DNA of 64,000 bases from Pseudomonas frederiksbergensis (GCF_003732705.1 NZ_MOBR01000042.1:124001-188000); one strand, 5' to 3'; positions 54,032 through 63,779 are shown, counted from the stretch's first letter. Notes: generated by a model from the sequence alone, not told the origin. Made by a program: numbers and translations.

Positions 54032-55458
54032 TCTTTGGCCGCCAGTTCAGTGCCGGGAATGGTCAATGTCTGACCGATTTTCAGCTCATCGCTTTTCAGG
54101 TTATTGGCGCTGCGCAGGGTCGCCGGGGACACTTGGTAACGCACGGCAATCATCGCCAGGGTCTCGCCCGGACTCACACGATGGTCACGCGGCCCTTGGG
54201 CAATCTTCCCGGAATCACGCAGCCAGGCGATGTACGTGCCCGGTGGCGGATTCTGCTGGAAGAACTGGCGAACACCGGCGCTGATCGAACGCGCGAGGGC
54301 CTGCTGGTGGCTCGCCCCGGACAACTTGTTCGCTTCATTGGCATTGGAGATAAAGCCTGTTTCCACCAGGATCGATGGAATATCCGGCGATTTGAGCACC
54401 ATGAACCCAGCCTGCTCAACGCGCTGTTTGTGCAACGGCGTGACGCGGCTGATGTTGCTCAAGACCTTTTGGCCAACGTTCAGACTGGACGTCAGGGAGG
54501 CGGTCATCGACAGGTCGAGCAGCACGCCGGCCAGCATCCGATCCTTGTCGTCGAGGCTGACGCTGCCGGCGCCGCCGATCAAGTCGGAACGGTTTTCGCT
54601 GTCGGCCAGCCAACGGGCAGTCTCCGACGTGGCGCCGCGATCAGACAGGGCGAACACCGACGCACCGAAAGCAGCCGCTGACGGCGCGGCGTCGGCGTGG
54701 ATCGAGACGAACAGGTCGGCGCCTTTCTTGCGGGCGATTTCAGTACGGCCACGCAGCGGAATGAAGTAGTCGCCAGTGCGGGTCAGTTCGGCGCGGAAGC
54801 CTTTCATGCCGTTGACCTGGCGCTGCAATTCACGAGCAATGGCCAGGACCACGTCTTTCTCATGCTGACCGCGCGAGCCCGAAGCACCCGGATCTTCGCC
54901 ACCGTGGCCGGCATCGATCACCACAACGATGTCGCGCTTGCCGGCCGGAGCCGGAGGCAATTTCACTGGAGGGTCGATTGGGGTGACCGGCACCGGGGCC
55001 ACAGTCGCGACATTGGTCGGCGGTGGTGGAATTGGGGCGGCGGCTTCGGCGCTATCGAACAGGTCGACCACCAGGCGATTGCCGTATTGGGCATTCGGCG
55101 CCAGGGTGAAACTTTTCGGCGTGACGGCTTTTTTCAGGTCGATGACCACCCGCAGGTCGGTCGGCGTACGCTGGGCCGACCGCATGGCGGTAATCGGGGT
55201 GTTGGACGTGTTGACGTTGAGCGGCGCACCGAGGGTCGCACCATTGATGTCGATGACCAGCCGATCCGGGGAGGTCAGGGTGAAAACGCTGTGCTGCACC
55301 GGCCCCGTGAGGTCGAACACCAGTCGTGTGTTATCCGGAGCTCGCCACAGGCGAACGCTGTTGACCTTCGATTCGGCCACAGCGTCGACGGTCACCGCCA
55401 AAAACAACAATCCTACGGCAGCTACCATCGCGCGAAAGCGCATACCTGACCCCATCAT
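54028..55458 (-). CDS. amiB: N-acetylmuramoyl-L-alanine amidase AmiB type
   Basis: Periplasmic zinc amidase that splits septal peptidoglycan. The 476-residue precursor has a signal peptide and an AMIN domain (VRLWRAPDNTRLVFDLTGPV). A proline-rich linker follows, then Amidase_3 with zinc ligands in DAGHGGEDPGASG and FVSIHADAA, the catalytic Glu in ILVETGFISN, and a C-terminal LysM (SPGETLAMIAVRYQVSPATL). Starts at 55458 (MMGSGM) and 55443 (MRFRAM) are both possible. It lies next to tsaE, 0 bp apart. Confidence 0.93.
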   Translation of the reverse strand: MMGSGMRFRAMVAAVGLLFLAVTVDAVAESKVNSVRLWRAPDNTRLVFDLTGPVQHSVFTLTSPDRLVIDINGATLGAPLNVNTSNTPITAMRSAQRTPTDLRVVIDLKKAVTPKSFTLAPNAQYGNRLVVDLFDSAEAAAPIPPPPTNVATVAPVPVTPIDPPVKLPPAPAGKRDIVVVIDAGHGGEDPGASGSRGQHEKDVVLAIARELQRQVNGMKGFRAELTRTGDYFIPLRGRTEIARKKGADLFVSIHADAAPSAAAFGASVFALSDRGATSETARWLADSENRSDLIGGAGSVSLDDKDRMLAGVLLDLSMTASLTSSLNVGQKVLSNISRVTPLHKQRVEQAGFMVLKSPDIPSILVETGFISNANEANKLSGASHQQALARSISAGVRQFFQQNPPPGTYIAWLRDSGKIAQGPRDHRVSPGETLAMIAVRYQVSPATLRSANNLKSDELKIGQTLTIPGTELAAKE

Positions 55459-55929
55459 TTAATTGGTTTCCAATGCCAAAGCGGCACACCAGGACTCGCC
55501 ACGCGAGCCTTGGGACAAAATTTTCAGCGAACGCCCGCTGTCTTGCGGGCTAATGGTAATGGTCAGGTCGGGCTTTGGCAAAAAGCCTGCACCCTTCTGG
55601 GGCCATTCGATCAGACACATGGCATCGTCGTCGAAGTAATCGCGGATGCCGAGGTACTCCAGCTCCTCCGGATCGACCAGTCGATACAGGTCGAAATGGA
55701 AGGCGCGGATGTCGCCGATCTCGTAGGGCTCGACCAGGGTGAAGGTCGGACTTTTTACCGAGCCCACATGCCCCAGGCCACGGATGATGCCCCGGGACAA
55801 CGTGGTTTTCCCCGCGCCCAGATCCCCCTCGAGAAAAATCAGACCGTGCCCTTGGGTGGTTTGCGCAATGCGAGCACCGAATGCGGTCATCGCCTCTTCA
55901 TCAGCCAGGTACAGGGTTACTTCAGACAC
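55459..55929 (-). CDS. tsaE: tRNA threonylcarbamoyladenosine biosynthesis ATPase TsaE
   Basis: Part of the TsaB-TsaD-TsaE complex that makes t6A37 in tRNA. The 156-residue product has Walker A GDLGAGKTTLSRG (about residues 35-47) and conserved segments VKSPTFTLVEPYE and IEWPQKGAG. It overlaps nnr by 13 bp, and amiB follows at once. Confidence 0.95.
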   Translation of the reverse strand: MSEVTLYLADEEAMTAFGARIAQTTQGHGLIFLEGDLGAGKTTLSRGIIRGLGHVGSVKSPTFTLVEPYEIGDIRAFHFDLYRLVDPEELEYLGIRDYFDDDAMCLIEWPQKGAGFLPKPDLTITISPQDSGRSLKILSQGSRGESWCAALALETN

Positions 55930-57416
55930 GGTGCTTGCTCCTCCAACAACTGACGAATGGCTGGAATCAGATCACTGGCCGCCAGCCCACGGCCCGATTT
56001 ACCTTGTTGCGCGCCGGCATTGGCGTGTAGCCAGACTGCCAGACAGGCAGCGTCGAACGCCGCCATGCCCTGGGCCAACAAGGCGCCGACCAGACCGGCC
56101 AGCACATCGCCCAGACCGGCAGTGGCCATGGCCGGATGGCCCTGATGACACACTGCCAGACGCCCATCGGGGCCGGCTATCAGACTGCCAGCGCCTTTCA
56201 GAATCACTACTGCTGTGTATTTTTTGCTCAATGCGTGAGCGGCGGCGGGACGATCGGCCTGCACTTCAGCGGTCGTCATCCCAAGCAACCGCGCAGCTTC
56301 GCCCGGATGCGGAGTGATGATGCAATCGGCGGGCAGTTTCACTTGCTCGTCGGCCAGCATGTTCAACGCATCGGCATCCCAGACTTGCGGCAATGGTGCG
56401 TTGGCCGCAGCGGACAGCAGACTACGCCCCCAACCAGCCTGACCGAGCCCTGGCCCGACCACCAACACAGAGACTTTTTCCAGCAAACCCATTAGCTGAT
56501 TGGCCGACGAAGTGCCAAGCACCATCGCCTCCGGGATTCTCGCCAGCGCGGCGGGCACATGTTCGCTGCGCGTAGCCACGGACACCATGCCCGCACCACT
56601 GCGCAGCGCACTTTGCGCACTCAGCAGGATCGCGCCACCAAAACCGCGATCACCGCCGATCAGCAGCACATGGCCGAATTTGCCTTTATGGGAGGTTGGA
56701 GGACGAGGGGCCAGTCGCGGCAGGTAACCGGCGCCTAGGCGACGGGCGCTGATTGGGGCGTTCTCAAGTATTTGCGGATCGGCGTGCAGATCGTTGAAGA
56801 CCAGTTCACCAACCACATCCGCCGCATCACCGGTGAACAGCCCCAACTTCAAACCGATGAACGTCACGGTGAGATCCGCCCGAACCGCCACGCCGAGCAG
56901 ACGACCGGTATCGGCGCACAGCCCCGAAGGGATATCCACCGCCGCCACCGGCAAGCCACTGGCATTGATCGCGGCGATGGCGCTGGCGTAAGGCTCACGC
57001 ACCTCCCCCGCCAGACCGGTGCCGAGCAAGGCATCCAAAACGATGCCGCGCAATTCGCTATGTTCAGCCCAGGTTTCAATCGAGACTTTTTCGGACACGG
57101 CATCGGTATGAGCCAACGCCGCATCACCCTGCAAACGCGAGGGCTCACCGACCGCCAGCACCCGCACTTGCCACCCGGCACGCTGGGCCAGCGCCGCCAC
57201 CAGATAACCATCACCGGCGTTGTTACCGTGACCGGCCAGCACCGTCAATTCGTTAGCGGTCGGCCACTGTCGGACCAGTGCCCGCCAGGTCGCCCGCGCC
57301 GCTCGCTGCATCAATTCGAAGCCCGGTGTGCCGGCCGCGATCAGGCTCGCATCGAGCCCTCGCACTTGCGCGGCGCTGTACAGCGCGTCGGGTAAATCAT
57401 CTTTAGTGTGCGGCAT
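55917..57416 (-). CDS. nnr: bifunctional NAD(P)H-hydrate epimerase/dehydratase (Nnr)
   Basis: Repairs hydrated NADH and NADPH. The 499-residue product has the N-terminal NnrE epimerase (TVLAGHGNNAGDGYLVAALA, AVDIPSGLCADTG) and the C-terminal NnrD ADP-dependent dehydratase (KGKFGHVLLIGGDRGFGGAI, IITPHPGEAARLLG, TAGLGDVLAGLVGALL). The frame is open to 57755, but only MPHTKDDLPD at 57416 fits the family; the rest overlaps queG on the other strand. Confidence 0.95.
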   Translation of the reverse strand: MPHTKDDLPDALYSAAQVRGLDASLIAAGTPGFELMQRAARATWRALVRQWPTANELTVLAGHGNNAGDGYLVAALAQRAGWQVRVLAVGEPSRLQGDAALAHTDAVSEKVSIETWAEHSELRGIVLDALLGTGLAGEVREPYASAIAAINASGLPVAAVDIPSGLCADTGRLLGVAVRADLTVTFIGLKLGLFTGDAADVVGELVFNDLHADPQILENAPISARRLGAGYLPRLAPRPPTSHKGKFGHVLLIGGDRGFGGAILLSAQSALRSGAGMVSVATRSEHVPAALARIPEAMVLGTSSANQLMGLLEKVSVLVVGPGLGQAGWGRSLLSAAANAPLPQVWDADALNMLADEQVKLPADCIITPHPGEAARLLGMTTAEVQADRPAAAHALSKKYTAVVILKGAGSLIAGPDGRLAVCHQGHPAMATAGLGDVLAGLVGALLAQGMAAFDAACLAVWLHANAGAQQGKSGRGLAASDLIPAIRQLLEEQAPCLK

Positions 57417-57479
57417 GCGTCTTCGGGCTCCGATGTCTGGCAGAATTATACGCACCTCAGCTCCGGTTTCTCTCGTCTC

Positions 57480-58559
57480 ATGCCCGCTATTACTACAGAC
57501 ATGCCCGCCCTCGCCCAATCCATCAAGGACTGGGGCCGCGAGCTGGGCTTTCAGCAAGTCGGCATCAGCGGCCTGGACCTCGCCGAGCATGAGCAGCATC
57601 TGGAGCGCTGGCTCGCCGCCGGCTATCACGGCGAAATGGATTACATGGGCGCCCATGGCAGCAAACGCTCGCACCCGGAAGAACTGGTGCCCGGCACTTT
57701 GCGTGTAGTGTCGCTGCGTATGGACTACCTGCCCGGCGACACGCAAATGGCGCAATTACTCGCCCAACCGGAAAAAGCCTACGTGTCCCGTTATGCCTTG
57801 GGCCGCGATTACCACAAATTGATCCGTAAACGCGTGCAACAACTGGCCGATAAAATTCAGGCCGAGATCGGCCCCTTCGGTTTCCGCGCTTTTGTCGACA
57901 GCGCCCCGGTGCTGGAAAAAGCCATCGCCGAGAAGGCCGGCCTGGGATGGATCGGCAAAAACACCCTGGTCTTGAATCGCAAGGCCGGCAGTTACTTCTT
58001 CCTCAGTGAACTGTTTGTTGATCTACCGCTGCCGGAAGACCCGCCTCATTCCACCGAACATTGCGGCCGCTGCACCGCGTGCCTGGACATCTGCCCGACC
58101 AACGCCTTCGTCGGCCCGTATGTGCTGGATGCCCGGCGCTGCATTTCCTACCTGACCATCGAGCTGAAAACCGCGATCCCGGAAGACTTGCGACCGTTGA
58201 TCGGCAATCGGGTGTTTGGCTGCGATGATTGCCAGATCGTCTGCCCATGGAACCGCTTCGCCCGTCCGTCCGGGGAAAGCGACTTCAAGCCTCGGCACAA
58301 TCTGGACAATGCTGAGTTGGCTGAGTTGTTTATGTGGGACGAGGATAAGTTTCTCAGCAGCACTGAAGGTTCGCCGTTACGCCGGGCGGGGTATGAGCGT
58401 TGGTTGCGCAATCTGGCGGTGGGGTTGGGGAATGCGCCGTCGAGTATTCCGGTGTTGGAGGCGTTGAAGGCGCGCAGGGAATATCCGTCGGAGTTGGTGC
58501 GTGAACACGTTGAGTGGGCACTGAAACAACACGCCGAGCGTCAGGCTTCGTCGTTGTAG
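57480..58559 (+). CDS. queG: epoxyqueuosine reductase QueG
   Basis: Cobalamin-dependent iron-sulfur enzyme that makes queuosine from epoxyqueuosine in tRNA. The 359-residue product has the N-terminal YjeS domain (GFQQVGISGLDLAEHEQHLE). Two [4Fe-4S] motifs are CGRCTACLDICPTNA and CDDCQIVCPWN, and a C-terminal HEAT-like region follows. The start at 57480 lacks a strong ribosome-binding site; a second Met lies at 57501. Its 3' end overlaps the TRIC gene by 19 bp. Confidence 0.94.
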   Translation: MPAITTDMPALAQSIKDWGRELGFQQVGISGLDLAEHEQHLERWLAAGYHGEMDYMGAHGSKRSHPEELVPGTLRVVSLRMDYLPGDTQMAQLLAQPEKAYVSRYALGRDYHKLIRKRVQQLADKIQAEIGPFGFRAFVDSAPVLEKAIAEKAGLGWIGKNTLVLNRKAGSYFFLSELFVDLPLPEDPPHSTEHCGRCTACLDICPTNAFVGPYVLDARRCISYLTIELKTAIPEDLRPLIGNRVFGCDDCQIVCPWNRFARPSGESDFKPRHNLDNAELAELFMWDEDKFLSSTEGSPLRRAGYERWLRNLAVGLGNAPSSIPVLEALKARREYPSELVREHVEWALKQHAERQASSL

Positions 58560-59152
58560 ACGAACTTCGGCATTTCCCAATGAAACCGGATCGCCAGCAA
58601 CCGCAGCAAAAACCCGCCAAACAAGGTGATCAAGATCGCCTGCTCACCCGGCAATTGCAGATAGATGCAGAGCATGTAGCACCACGCCGCCGCAAACGAA
58701 ACGCTGGCGTAGAGCTCGCGGCGGAAGATCAGCGGGATATCGTTGCAGAAGATGTCCCGCAGAATGCCGCCGAAAACCCCGGTGATCACGCCGCTGACCG
58801 AGGCGACCAACATGCCGTGGCCCATTTCCAACGCAGTCATGCAGCCGATCAGGGTGAACGCCACCAGGCCCACGGCGTCGAGCACCAGGAACAGCGAGCG
58901 CAAGTGACGCATCCAGCGGGCGGTGAACACCGTGAACATGGCCGCGACCGAGGTCAGGATCAGGTATTCCGGGTGTTTGACCCAGGTCAGCGGGTAGTGG
59001 CCGAGCAGCACGTCGCGCACCGAGCCGCCGCCGAGCGCCGTGACGCAGGCGATCAGCACCACGCCGAACCAGTCCATGCCCCGACGGCCGGCAGACAAGG
59101 CACCGGTCATGGCTTCGGCGGTGATGGCGATCAGGTAGAGCATCAGCAACAT
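58541..59152 (-). CDS. TRIC-family (UPF0126/YadS-like) cation channel
   Basis: Inner-membrane protein of the trimeric intracellular cation channel type. The 203-residue product has two repeats of three helices, each with the pore-lining Gly motif: TALGGGSVRDVLLG and VITGVFGGILRDIFCNDIPL. These GGGxxRD elements are diagnostic. The ion is not evident. It lies convergent to queG. Confidence 0.88.
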   Translation of the reverse strand: MLLMLYLIAITAEAMTGALSAGRRGMDWFGVVLIACVTALGGGSVRDVLLGHYPLTWVKHPEYLILTSVAAMFTVFTARWMRHLRSLFLVLDAVGLVAFTLIGCMTALEMGHGMLVASVSGVITGVFGGILRDIFCNDIPLIFRRELYASVSFAAAWCYMLCIYLQLPGEQAILITLFGGFLLRLLAIRFHWEMPKFVYNDEA

Positions 59153-59240
59153 GGCGGCGGTCCTGGCAGGAAGGCGCGCAGTCTAGCCATTTAGTCGCGG
59201 CACCAAAAGAGGGCGATCACACAGGAAGACCGAGTCGTCT

Positions 59241-59314
59241 GCTTCGCGGGCAAGCCTCGCTCCTACAAAAGCAGAGCGACCCCGTACCTGTAGGAGCAAG
59301 GCTTGCCCGCGAAG
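59241..59314. repeat. REP doublet between orn and the TRIC gene
   Basis: Inverted arms CTTCGCGGGCAAGCCTCGCTC and GTAGGAGCAAGGCTTGCCCG with a 25-nt spacer. Confidence 0.85.
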
Positions 59315-59337
59315 GCGCCGGAAGAGGCACCGCAGGA

Positions 59338-59880
59338 TCAGAACTTGATGAAATGCTTGCGGTAGTGCTGCAACTCAGCAATCGACTCGCGAATATCGTC
59401 CAGCGCCAGATGCGTGCTGCCCTTCTGGAAGCTGTCACGCACGTCCGGCGCCCAGCGTGCGGCCAGTTCTTTAAGCGTCGACACGTCGAGGTTGCGGTAG
59501 TGGAAGTAGCTTTCCAACGCTTTCATGTGCGTATAAAGGAAGCGACGGTCCTGGCAGATGCTGTTGCCACAGATCGGCGACTTGCCCTTAGGCACCCACT
59601 TTTCCAGGAAGGCGATGGTCTCGGCTTCGGCTTCGGCCATGCTGATACGGCTGTCGCGAACCCGCTGGGTCAGGCCCGAACCGCCGTGTTGACGGGTGTT
59701 CCACTCGTCCATGCCGGCCAGGATCGCGTCGCTGTGATGGATCGCGATCACCGGGCCTTCGGCCAAAGTGTTCAGATCACTGTCGGTGACGATGGTCGCC
59801 ATCTCGATGATGACGTCGGTATCAGGGTTCAGACCGGTCATTTCCAGGTCGATCCAGATCAGATTCTGCGGGTTTTGCAT
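59338..59880 (-). CDS. orn: oligoribonuclease
   Basis: 3'-5' exoribonuclease that hydrolyses RNA dinucleotides, including pGpG from cyclic di-GMP breakdown. The 180-residue product has the DEDDh residues in WIDLEMTGLNP (about 9-19), GNSICQDRRFL and HLALDDIRES. AGGAG lies 8 nt before the ATG at 59880. The gene is divergent from rsgA, with 107 bp between their starts. Confidence 0.97.
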   Translation of the reverse strand: MQNPQNLIWIDLEMTGLNPDTDVIIEMATIVTDSDLNTLAEGPVIAIHHSDAILAGMDEWNTRQHGGSGLTQRVRDSRISMAEAEAETIAFLEKWVPKGKSPICGNSICQDRRFLYTHMKALESYFHYRNLDVSTLKELAARWAPDVRDSFQKGSTHLALDDIRESIAELQHYRKHFIKF

Positions 59881-59987
59881 GTGTCGGCTCCTAGGCAATG
59901 CTGCGCAGTTTAGCCTAGGCAAGTGGCCGGGCGTGCTAAACTCGCGGCCGTTTTACCTAATCGCTGCATTCTTGATACGGAACACCC

Positions 59988-61019
59988 ATGGCCAAACGCC
60001 AACTCAATCGTCGTCAAAACTGGCGCATCGAAAAGATTCAGGGCGAACGCGCTGCCCGCGCCGCCAAACGCGAGTCCTCGGCTGTCGAGGCACTTGAGGG
60101 CGGCGACCTGGGTCCGGAACAGACGGGCCTGGTGATCGCGCACTTCGGTGTGCAGGTCGAAGTCGAAGCCCTTGATGGCGATCTGGCCGGCCAGGTGTTC
60201 CGTTGTCACTTGCGCGCGAACCTGCCGGCGCTGGTGACCGGCGATCAGGTCGTCTGGCGTGCCGGCAACCAGGGTATCGGCGTGATCGTGGCGCAACTGC
60301 CGCGTAAAACCGAACTCTGCCGCCCGGACAGCCGTGGCCAGCTCAAGCCCGTAGCGGCCAACGTCGACATGATCGTCATCGTTTTCGCCCCGCTGCCCGA
60401 GCCCCACGCCAACCTGATCGATCGTTATCTGGTCGCTGCTGAGCACGCCGGGATTCGTCCGCTGCTGCTGCTCAACAAATTCGACCTGATCGACGAACAG
60501 AACGCCCCGGCGCTGAATGCCCTGCTGGCGGTGTACCGCACGCTCGGTTACCCGGTGCTGGAAGTGTCGGCTCACCATGGCAACGGCATGGAGCAATTGC
60601 AGGAGCAACTGGACGGACGCATCAGCGTGTTCGTCGGCCAGTCCGGCGTCGGCAAATCTTCGTTGGTCAACAGCCTGCTGCCGGAAGTCGAAACCCGCGT
60701 TGGTCCGTTGTCCGAACTGTCCGGCCAGGGCACCCACACCACGACGACTGCGCGGTTGTTCCACTTCCCTGGCGGCGGTGAACTGATCGACTCCCCGGGT
60801 ATTCGCGAATTCGGCCTCGGCCACGTCAGCCGTGCTGACGTTGAAGCTGGCTTCATCGAGTTCAATGATCTGATCGGTACTTGCCGCTTCCGTGACTGCA
60901 AGCATGATCGTGAACCGGGGTGTGCGTTGCTCAAGGCGTTGGAAGATGGGCGCGTGCAGCAGCAGCGGATGAATAGTTATCGGTCGATTATTGCGAGTTT
61001 GCCGGAGACTAGTTACTAG
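59988..61019 (+). CDS. rsgA: ribosome small-subunit GTPase RsgA
   Basis: Circularly permuted GTPase that helps 30S maturation. The 343-residue product has a basic N-terminus and an OB fold (TGLVIAHFGVQVEVEALDGD). The permuted G motifs follow: G4 LLNKFDLID, G1 GQSGVGKSSLVN and G3 DSPGIREFGL. The zinc site is CRFRDCKHDREPGCAL. It is closed by a terminator at 61145-61172. Confidence 0.96.
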   Translation: MAKRQLNRRQNWRIEKIQGERAARAAKRESSAVEALEGGDLGPEQTGLVIAHFGVQVEVEALDGDLAGQVFRCHLRANLPALVTGDQVVWRAGNQGIGVIVAQLPRKTELCRPDSRGQLKPVAANVDMIVIVFAPLPEPHANLIDRYLVAAEHAGIRPLLLLNKFDLIDEQNAPALNALLAVYRTLGYPVLEVSAHHGNGMEQLQEQLDGRISVFVGQSGVGKSSLVNSLLPEVETRVGPLSELSGQGTHTTTTARLFHFPGGGELIDSPGIREFGLGHVSRADVEAGFIEFNDLIGTCRFRDCKHDREPGCALLKALEDGRVQQQRMNSYRSIIASLPETSY

Positions 61020-61031
61020 ACCGCCACAAAA

Positions 61032-61125
61032 CCTGTGGGAGCGGGCTTGCTCGCGAAGGGGCCATCAGCTTCAACATCACTGTTGACTGACATACCGCTT
61101 TCGCGAGCAAGCCCGCTCCCACAGG
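61032..61125. repeat. REP doublet downstream of rsgA
   Basis: Inverted arms ACCTGTGGGAGCGGGCTTGC and GCAAGCCCGCTCCCACAGGG, with a spacer palindrome (CAACATCACTGTTG). Confidence 0.85.
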
Positions 61126-61144
61126 GGTTAAGTGTCACACAAGA

Positions 61145-61172
61145 AAGCCGCGTTCATCTCGCGGCTTTTTTT
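61145..61172 (+). terminator. rho-independent terminator of rsgA
   Basis: AAGCCGCG and CGCGGCTT form an 8-bp stem with a 7-nt loop, followed by TTTTT. Confidence 0.9.
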
Positions 61173-61181
61173 GGTTTCAGG

Positions 61182-62690
61182 AAAACGCGACCCACCCGAC
61201 AACCAGGTCGGCTATCAGGCCGCCTCGCGGTGCTGTTGCGGTGTGCGCCCCCTCCAGAGGCCGAGTGGAGGTTCTGCGCAGTGGGCAACCCGGCATGGAT
61301 GCCGGGTTAGCCGCCCCCGGCCATGGATGGCCGATGGCGGCGGGTCCACGGAGCAGGACCGGAGCGAGGGCATGCCGAGCCTGGGCGAGGCGCCGAACGA
61401 CAGGGGCAAAAGCGCTTTGGTTACTTTGGGGCTTTTCCAAAGTGACTCGCTGTAAGAGCGAAACCCTAGGCGGCCGTGACCGCAGGAATGGATATGTACA
61501 CCACCCTCACGATCCCCAGCGCCTGACACAAAGCTTTCGCGAGCAGGCTCGCTCCCACAGTTGATCGATGTACATCTGCAAAAGATGGGGCGGCTATCAG
61601 GCCGTCTTCGCGGGCAAGCCTCGCTCCTACAGGGATTGTGCCCACGCTGAAAATGGATCAGGAGAACGCACGCGCCCGAGTCAGGTCGGCTATCAGGCCG
61701 CCTCGCGGCGCTGTTGCGGTGTGCGCCCCCCTCGAGAGGCCGAGTGGAGGTTCTGCGCAGTGGGCAACCCGGCATGGATGCCGGGTTAGCCGCCCCCGGC
61801 CATGGATGGCCGATGGCGGCGGGCCCACGGAGCAGGACCGGAGCGAGGGCATGCCGAGCCTGGGCGAGGCACCGAACGACAGGGGCAAAAGCGTTTTGGT
61901 TACTTTGGGGCTTTTCCAAAGTGACTCGCTGTAAGAGCGAAACCCTAGGCGGCCGTTACCGCAGGAATGGATCTGCACACAGCCCCAAATCCCCCGGCGC
62001 CTGACACAAAGCTTTCGCGAGCAGGCTCGCTCCCACAATTTGATAGGTGTACATCTGCAAAAGATGGGGAGGCTATCAGGCCGTGTTCGCGGGCAAGCCT
62101 CGCTCCTACAGGGATTGTGCCCACGCTGAAAATGGATCAGGAGAACGCACGCGCCCGAGTCAGGTCGGCTATCAGGCCGCCTCGCGGCGCTGTTGCGGTG
62201 TGCGCCCCCTCGAGAGGCCGAGTGGAGGTTCTGCGCAGTGGGCGACCCGGCATGGATGCCGGGTTAGCCGCCCCCGGCCATGGATGGCCGATGGCGGCGG
62301 GCCCACGGAGCAGGACCGGAGCGAGGGCATGCCGAGCCTGGGCGAGGCACCGAACGACAGGGGCAAAAGCGCTTTGGTTACTTTGGGGCTTTTCCAAAGT
62401 GACTCGCTGTAAGAGCGAAACCCTAGGCGGCCGTTACCGCAGGAATGGATCTGCACACAGCCCCAAATCCCCCGACGCCTGACACAAAGCTTTCGCGAGC
62501 AGGCTCGCTCCCACAGTTGATCGATGTACATCTGCAAAAGATGGGGCGGCTATCAGGCCGTCTTCGCGGGCAAGCCTCGCTCCTACAATTGGTCGATGTA
62601 TATCTGCAAAAGATGGGTTGGCTACCAAACCGCCTTCGCGAGCAAGCCCGCTCCCACAGGGATCGTGCCCACGCTGAAAATGAATGAGCA
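61182..62690. repeat. three tandem copies of a ~478-bp repeat
   Basis: CAGGTCGGCTATCAGGCCGC recurs at 61204, 61682 and 62161, giving periods of 478 and 479 bp. Each unit holds the palindromes CCCGGCATGGATGCCGGG and GGCCATGGATGGCC, the GC-rich segment GGAGCAGGACCGGAGCGAGG, CTTTGGTTACTTTGGGGCTT, and two single REP arms near its end. Copies 2 and 3 are almost identical; copy 1 differs at scattered bases. After copy 3, a subunit of about 71 bp (TCGATGTAYATCTGCAAAAG to the REP arm) is repeated once more. The long open frames through it are not considered genes. Confidence 0.92.
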
Positions 62691-62691
62691 C

Positions 62692-62718
62692 AAAAAAGCC
62701 GACATCTCTGTCGGCTTA
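62692..62718 (-). terminator. rho-independent terminator of motAB
   Basis: On the minus strand AAGCCGACA and TGTCGGCTT form a 9-bp stem with a 4-nt loop, followed by TTTTG. It lies just after motB. Confidence 0.9.
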
Positions 62719-62729
62719 ATCGTCATGGC

Positions 62730-63779
62730 TCACTGCTTGGGCGGTTCTACCGGTTTGGCCGGTTCACCCGGCTTCGGCGCCGCGTCCTCGAACAGATTCA
62801 ACCGCTCCCGAAGCTCATGGGCCGGCACCGGTTGCTTGTCAGCCGGCAACGCATTCGGATCAACCGGCGTCGCTGGTGCATTCGGCGCTTCACCCGGCGC
62901 GCCCTGCCCCGGTGTCGTCGTTGGATCAGCCCCTTGCGCCCCTTCGATAGCCGCTTGAGCCTTCTTGGTCAGCACAACGATGTCGATCCGGCGATTGACC
63001 GGGTTGAACGGATGCTCCCGATCGAACAGCGCCGACGAGGCATAACCCACCACCCGCGCCACTTGCGATTCCGGATAGCTACCTGCAACCAATGCACGGC
63101 GAGCCGCGTTGGCCCGGTTGGCCGACAATTCCCAGTTACCGAAATCACCAGTGCCCGAGTACGGCTTGGCATCGGTGTGGCCGCTGATGCTGATCTTGTT
63201 CGGCACCGCTTTGATGGTGTCGGCCATCGCCAGCAGGATGTCTTCGAAGTACGGTTTCAAACGCGCTGAGCCGGAGTCAAACATCGGCCGGTTGTCCGCG
63301 TCCATGATCTGGATGCGCAGACCGTTCGGGGTGATCTCGAACAGGATCTGATCCTTGAACTTCTGCAGCTGCGGGTTCTCTTCAACCTTGTTCTGCAATT
63401 CTTGCAGCAGCAATTCCAGGCGTTCTTTCTCGACCTGTTCGGCCATGCCTTCGACCTGTTCGGTATCGACCGTCACCTTGTCCGGCTGCGGCTGGGATTT
63501 CACCTCGGGGTTGAGGGTATTTTCCGGCGCCAGGGTCGGCGTGCCGCCCAAATCGATGATGTACGGCGTGCCGCTTTCGGAGAAGCCGACCGGATCCTTG
63601 AAGTAACCGGCGATGGCGATCTTCTGTTCCGGCGTGGCGGTGGACAGCAGCCACAACACCAGGAAGAACGCCATCATCGCCGTGGCGAAGTCAGCGAAGG
63701 CGATTTTCCAGGCGCCCCCGTGATGCCCGCCGGCGATGCGCTTGACGCGCTTGATGATTATCGGCTGATTATTTTCCAT
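62730..63779 (-). CDS. motB: flagellar motor stator protein MotB
   Basis: Anchors the stator to peptidoglycan and carries the proton site. The 349-residue product has an N-terminal transmembrane helix with the functional Asp in KIAFADFATAMMAFFLVLWL (about residues 25-44) and a plug region. The OmpA-like domain has ISGHTDAKPYSG and SANRANAARRALV, and a proline-rich C-terminal tail (PKPGEPAKPVEPPKQ) follows. It starts 3 bp after the motA stop. Confidence 0.96.
   Translation of the reverse strand: MENNQPIIIKRVKRIAGGHHGGAWKIAFADFATAMMAFFLVLWLLSTATPEQKIAIAGYFKDPVGFSESGTPYIIDLGGTPTLAPENTLNPEVKSQPQPDKVTVDTEQVEGMAEQVEKERLELLLQELQNKVEENPQLQKFKDQILFEITPNGLRIQIMDADNRPMFDSGSARLKPYFEDILLAMADTIKAVPNKISISGHTDAKPYSGTGDFGNWELSANRANAARRALVAGSYPESQVARVVGYASSALFDREHPFNPVNRRIDIVVLTKKAQAAIEGAQGADPTTTPGQGAPGEAPNAPATPVDPNALPADKQPVPAHELRERLNLFEDAAPKPGEPAKPVEPPKQ

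Noticed and set aside
57417..57755. 113-codon N-terminal extension of nnr
   Set aside because: It overlaps queG on the other strand and does not resemble the NnrE family; MPHTKDDLPD at 57416 is the usual start.
61215..62691. Several open frames of 70-230 codons within the tandem repeat, on both strands
   Set aside because: They are open because of GC-rich repeat sequence. They recur in each copy and in overlapping frames, and have no ribosome-binding site or known domain.
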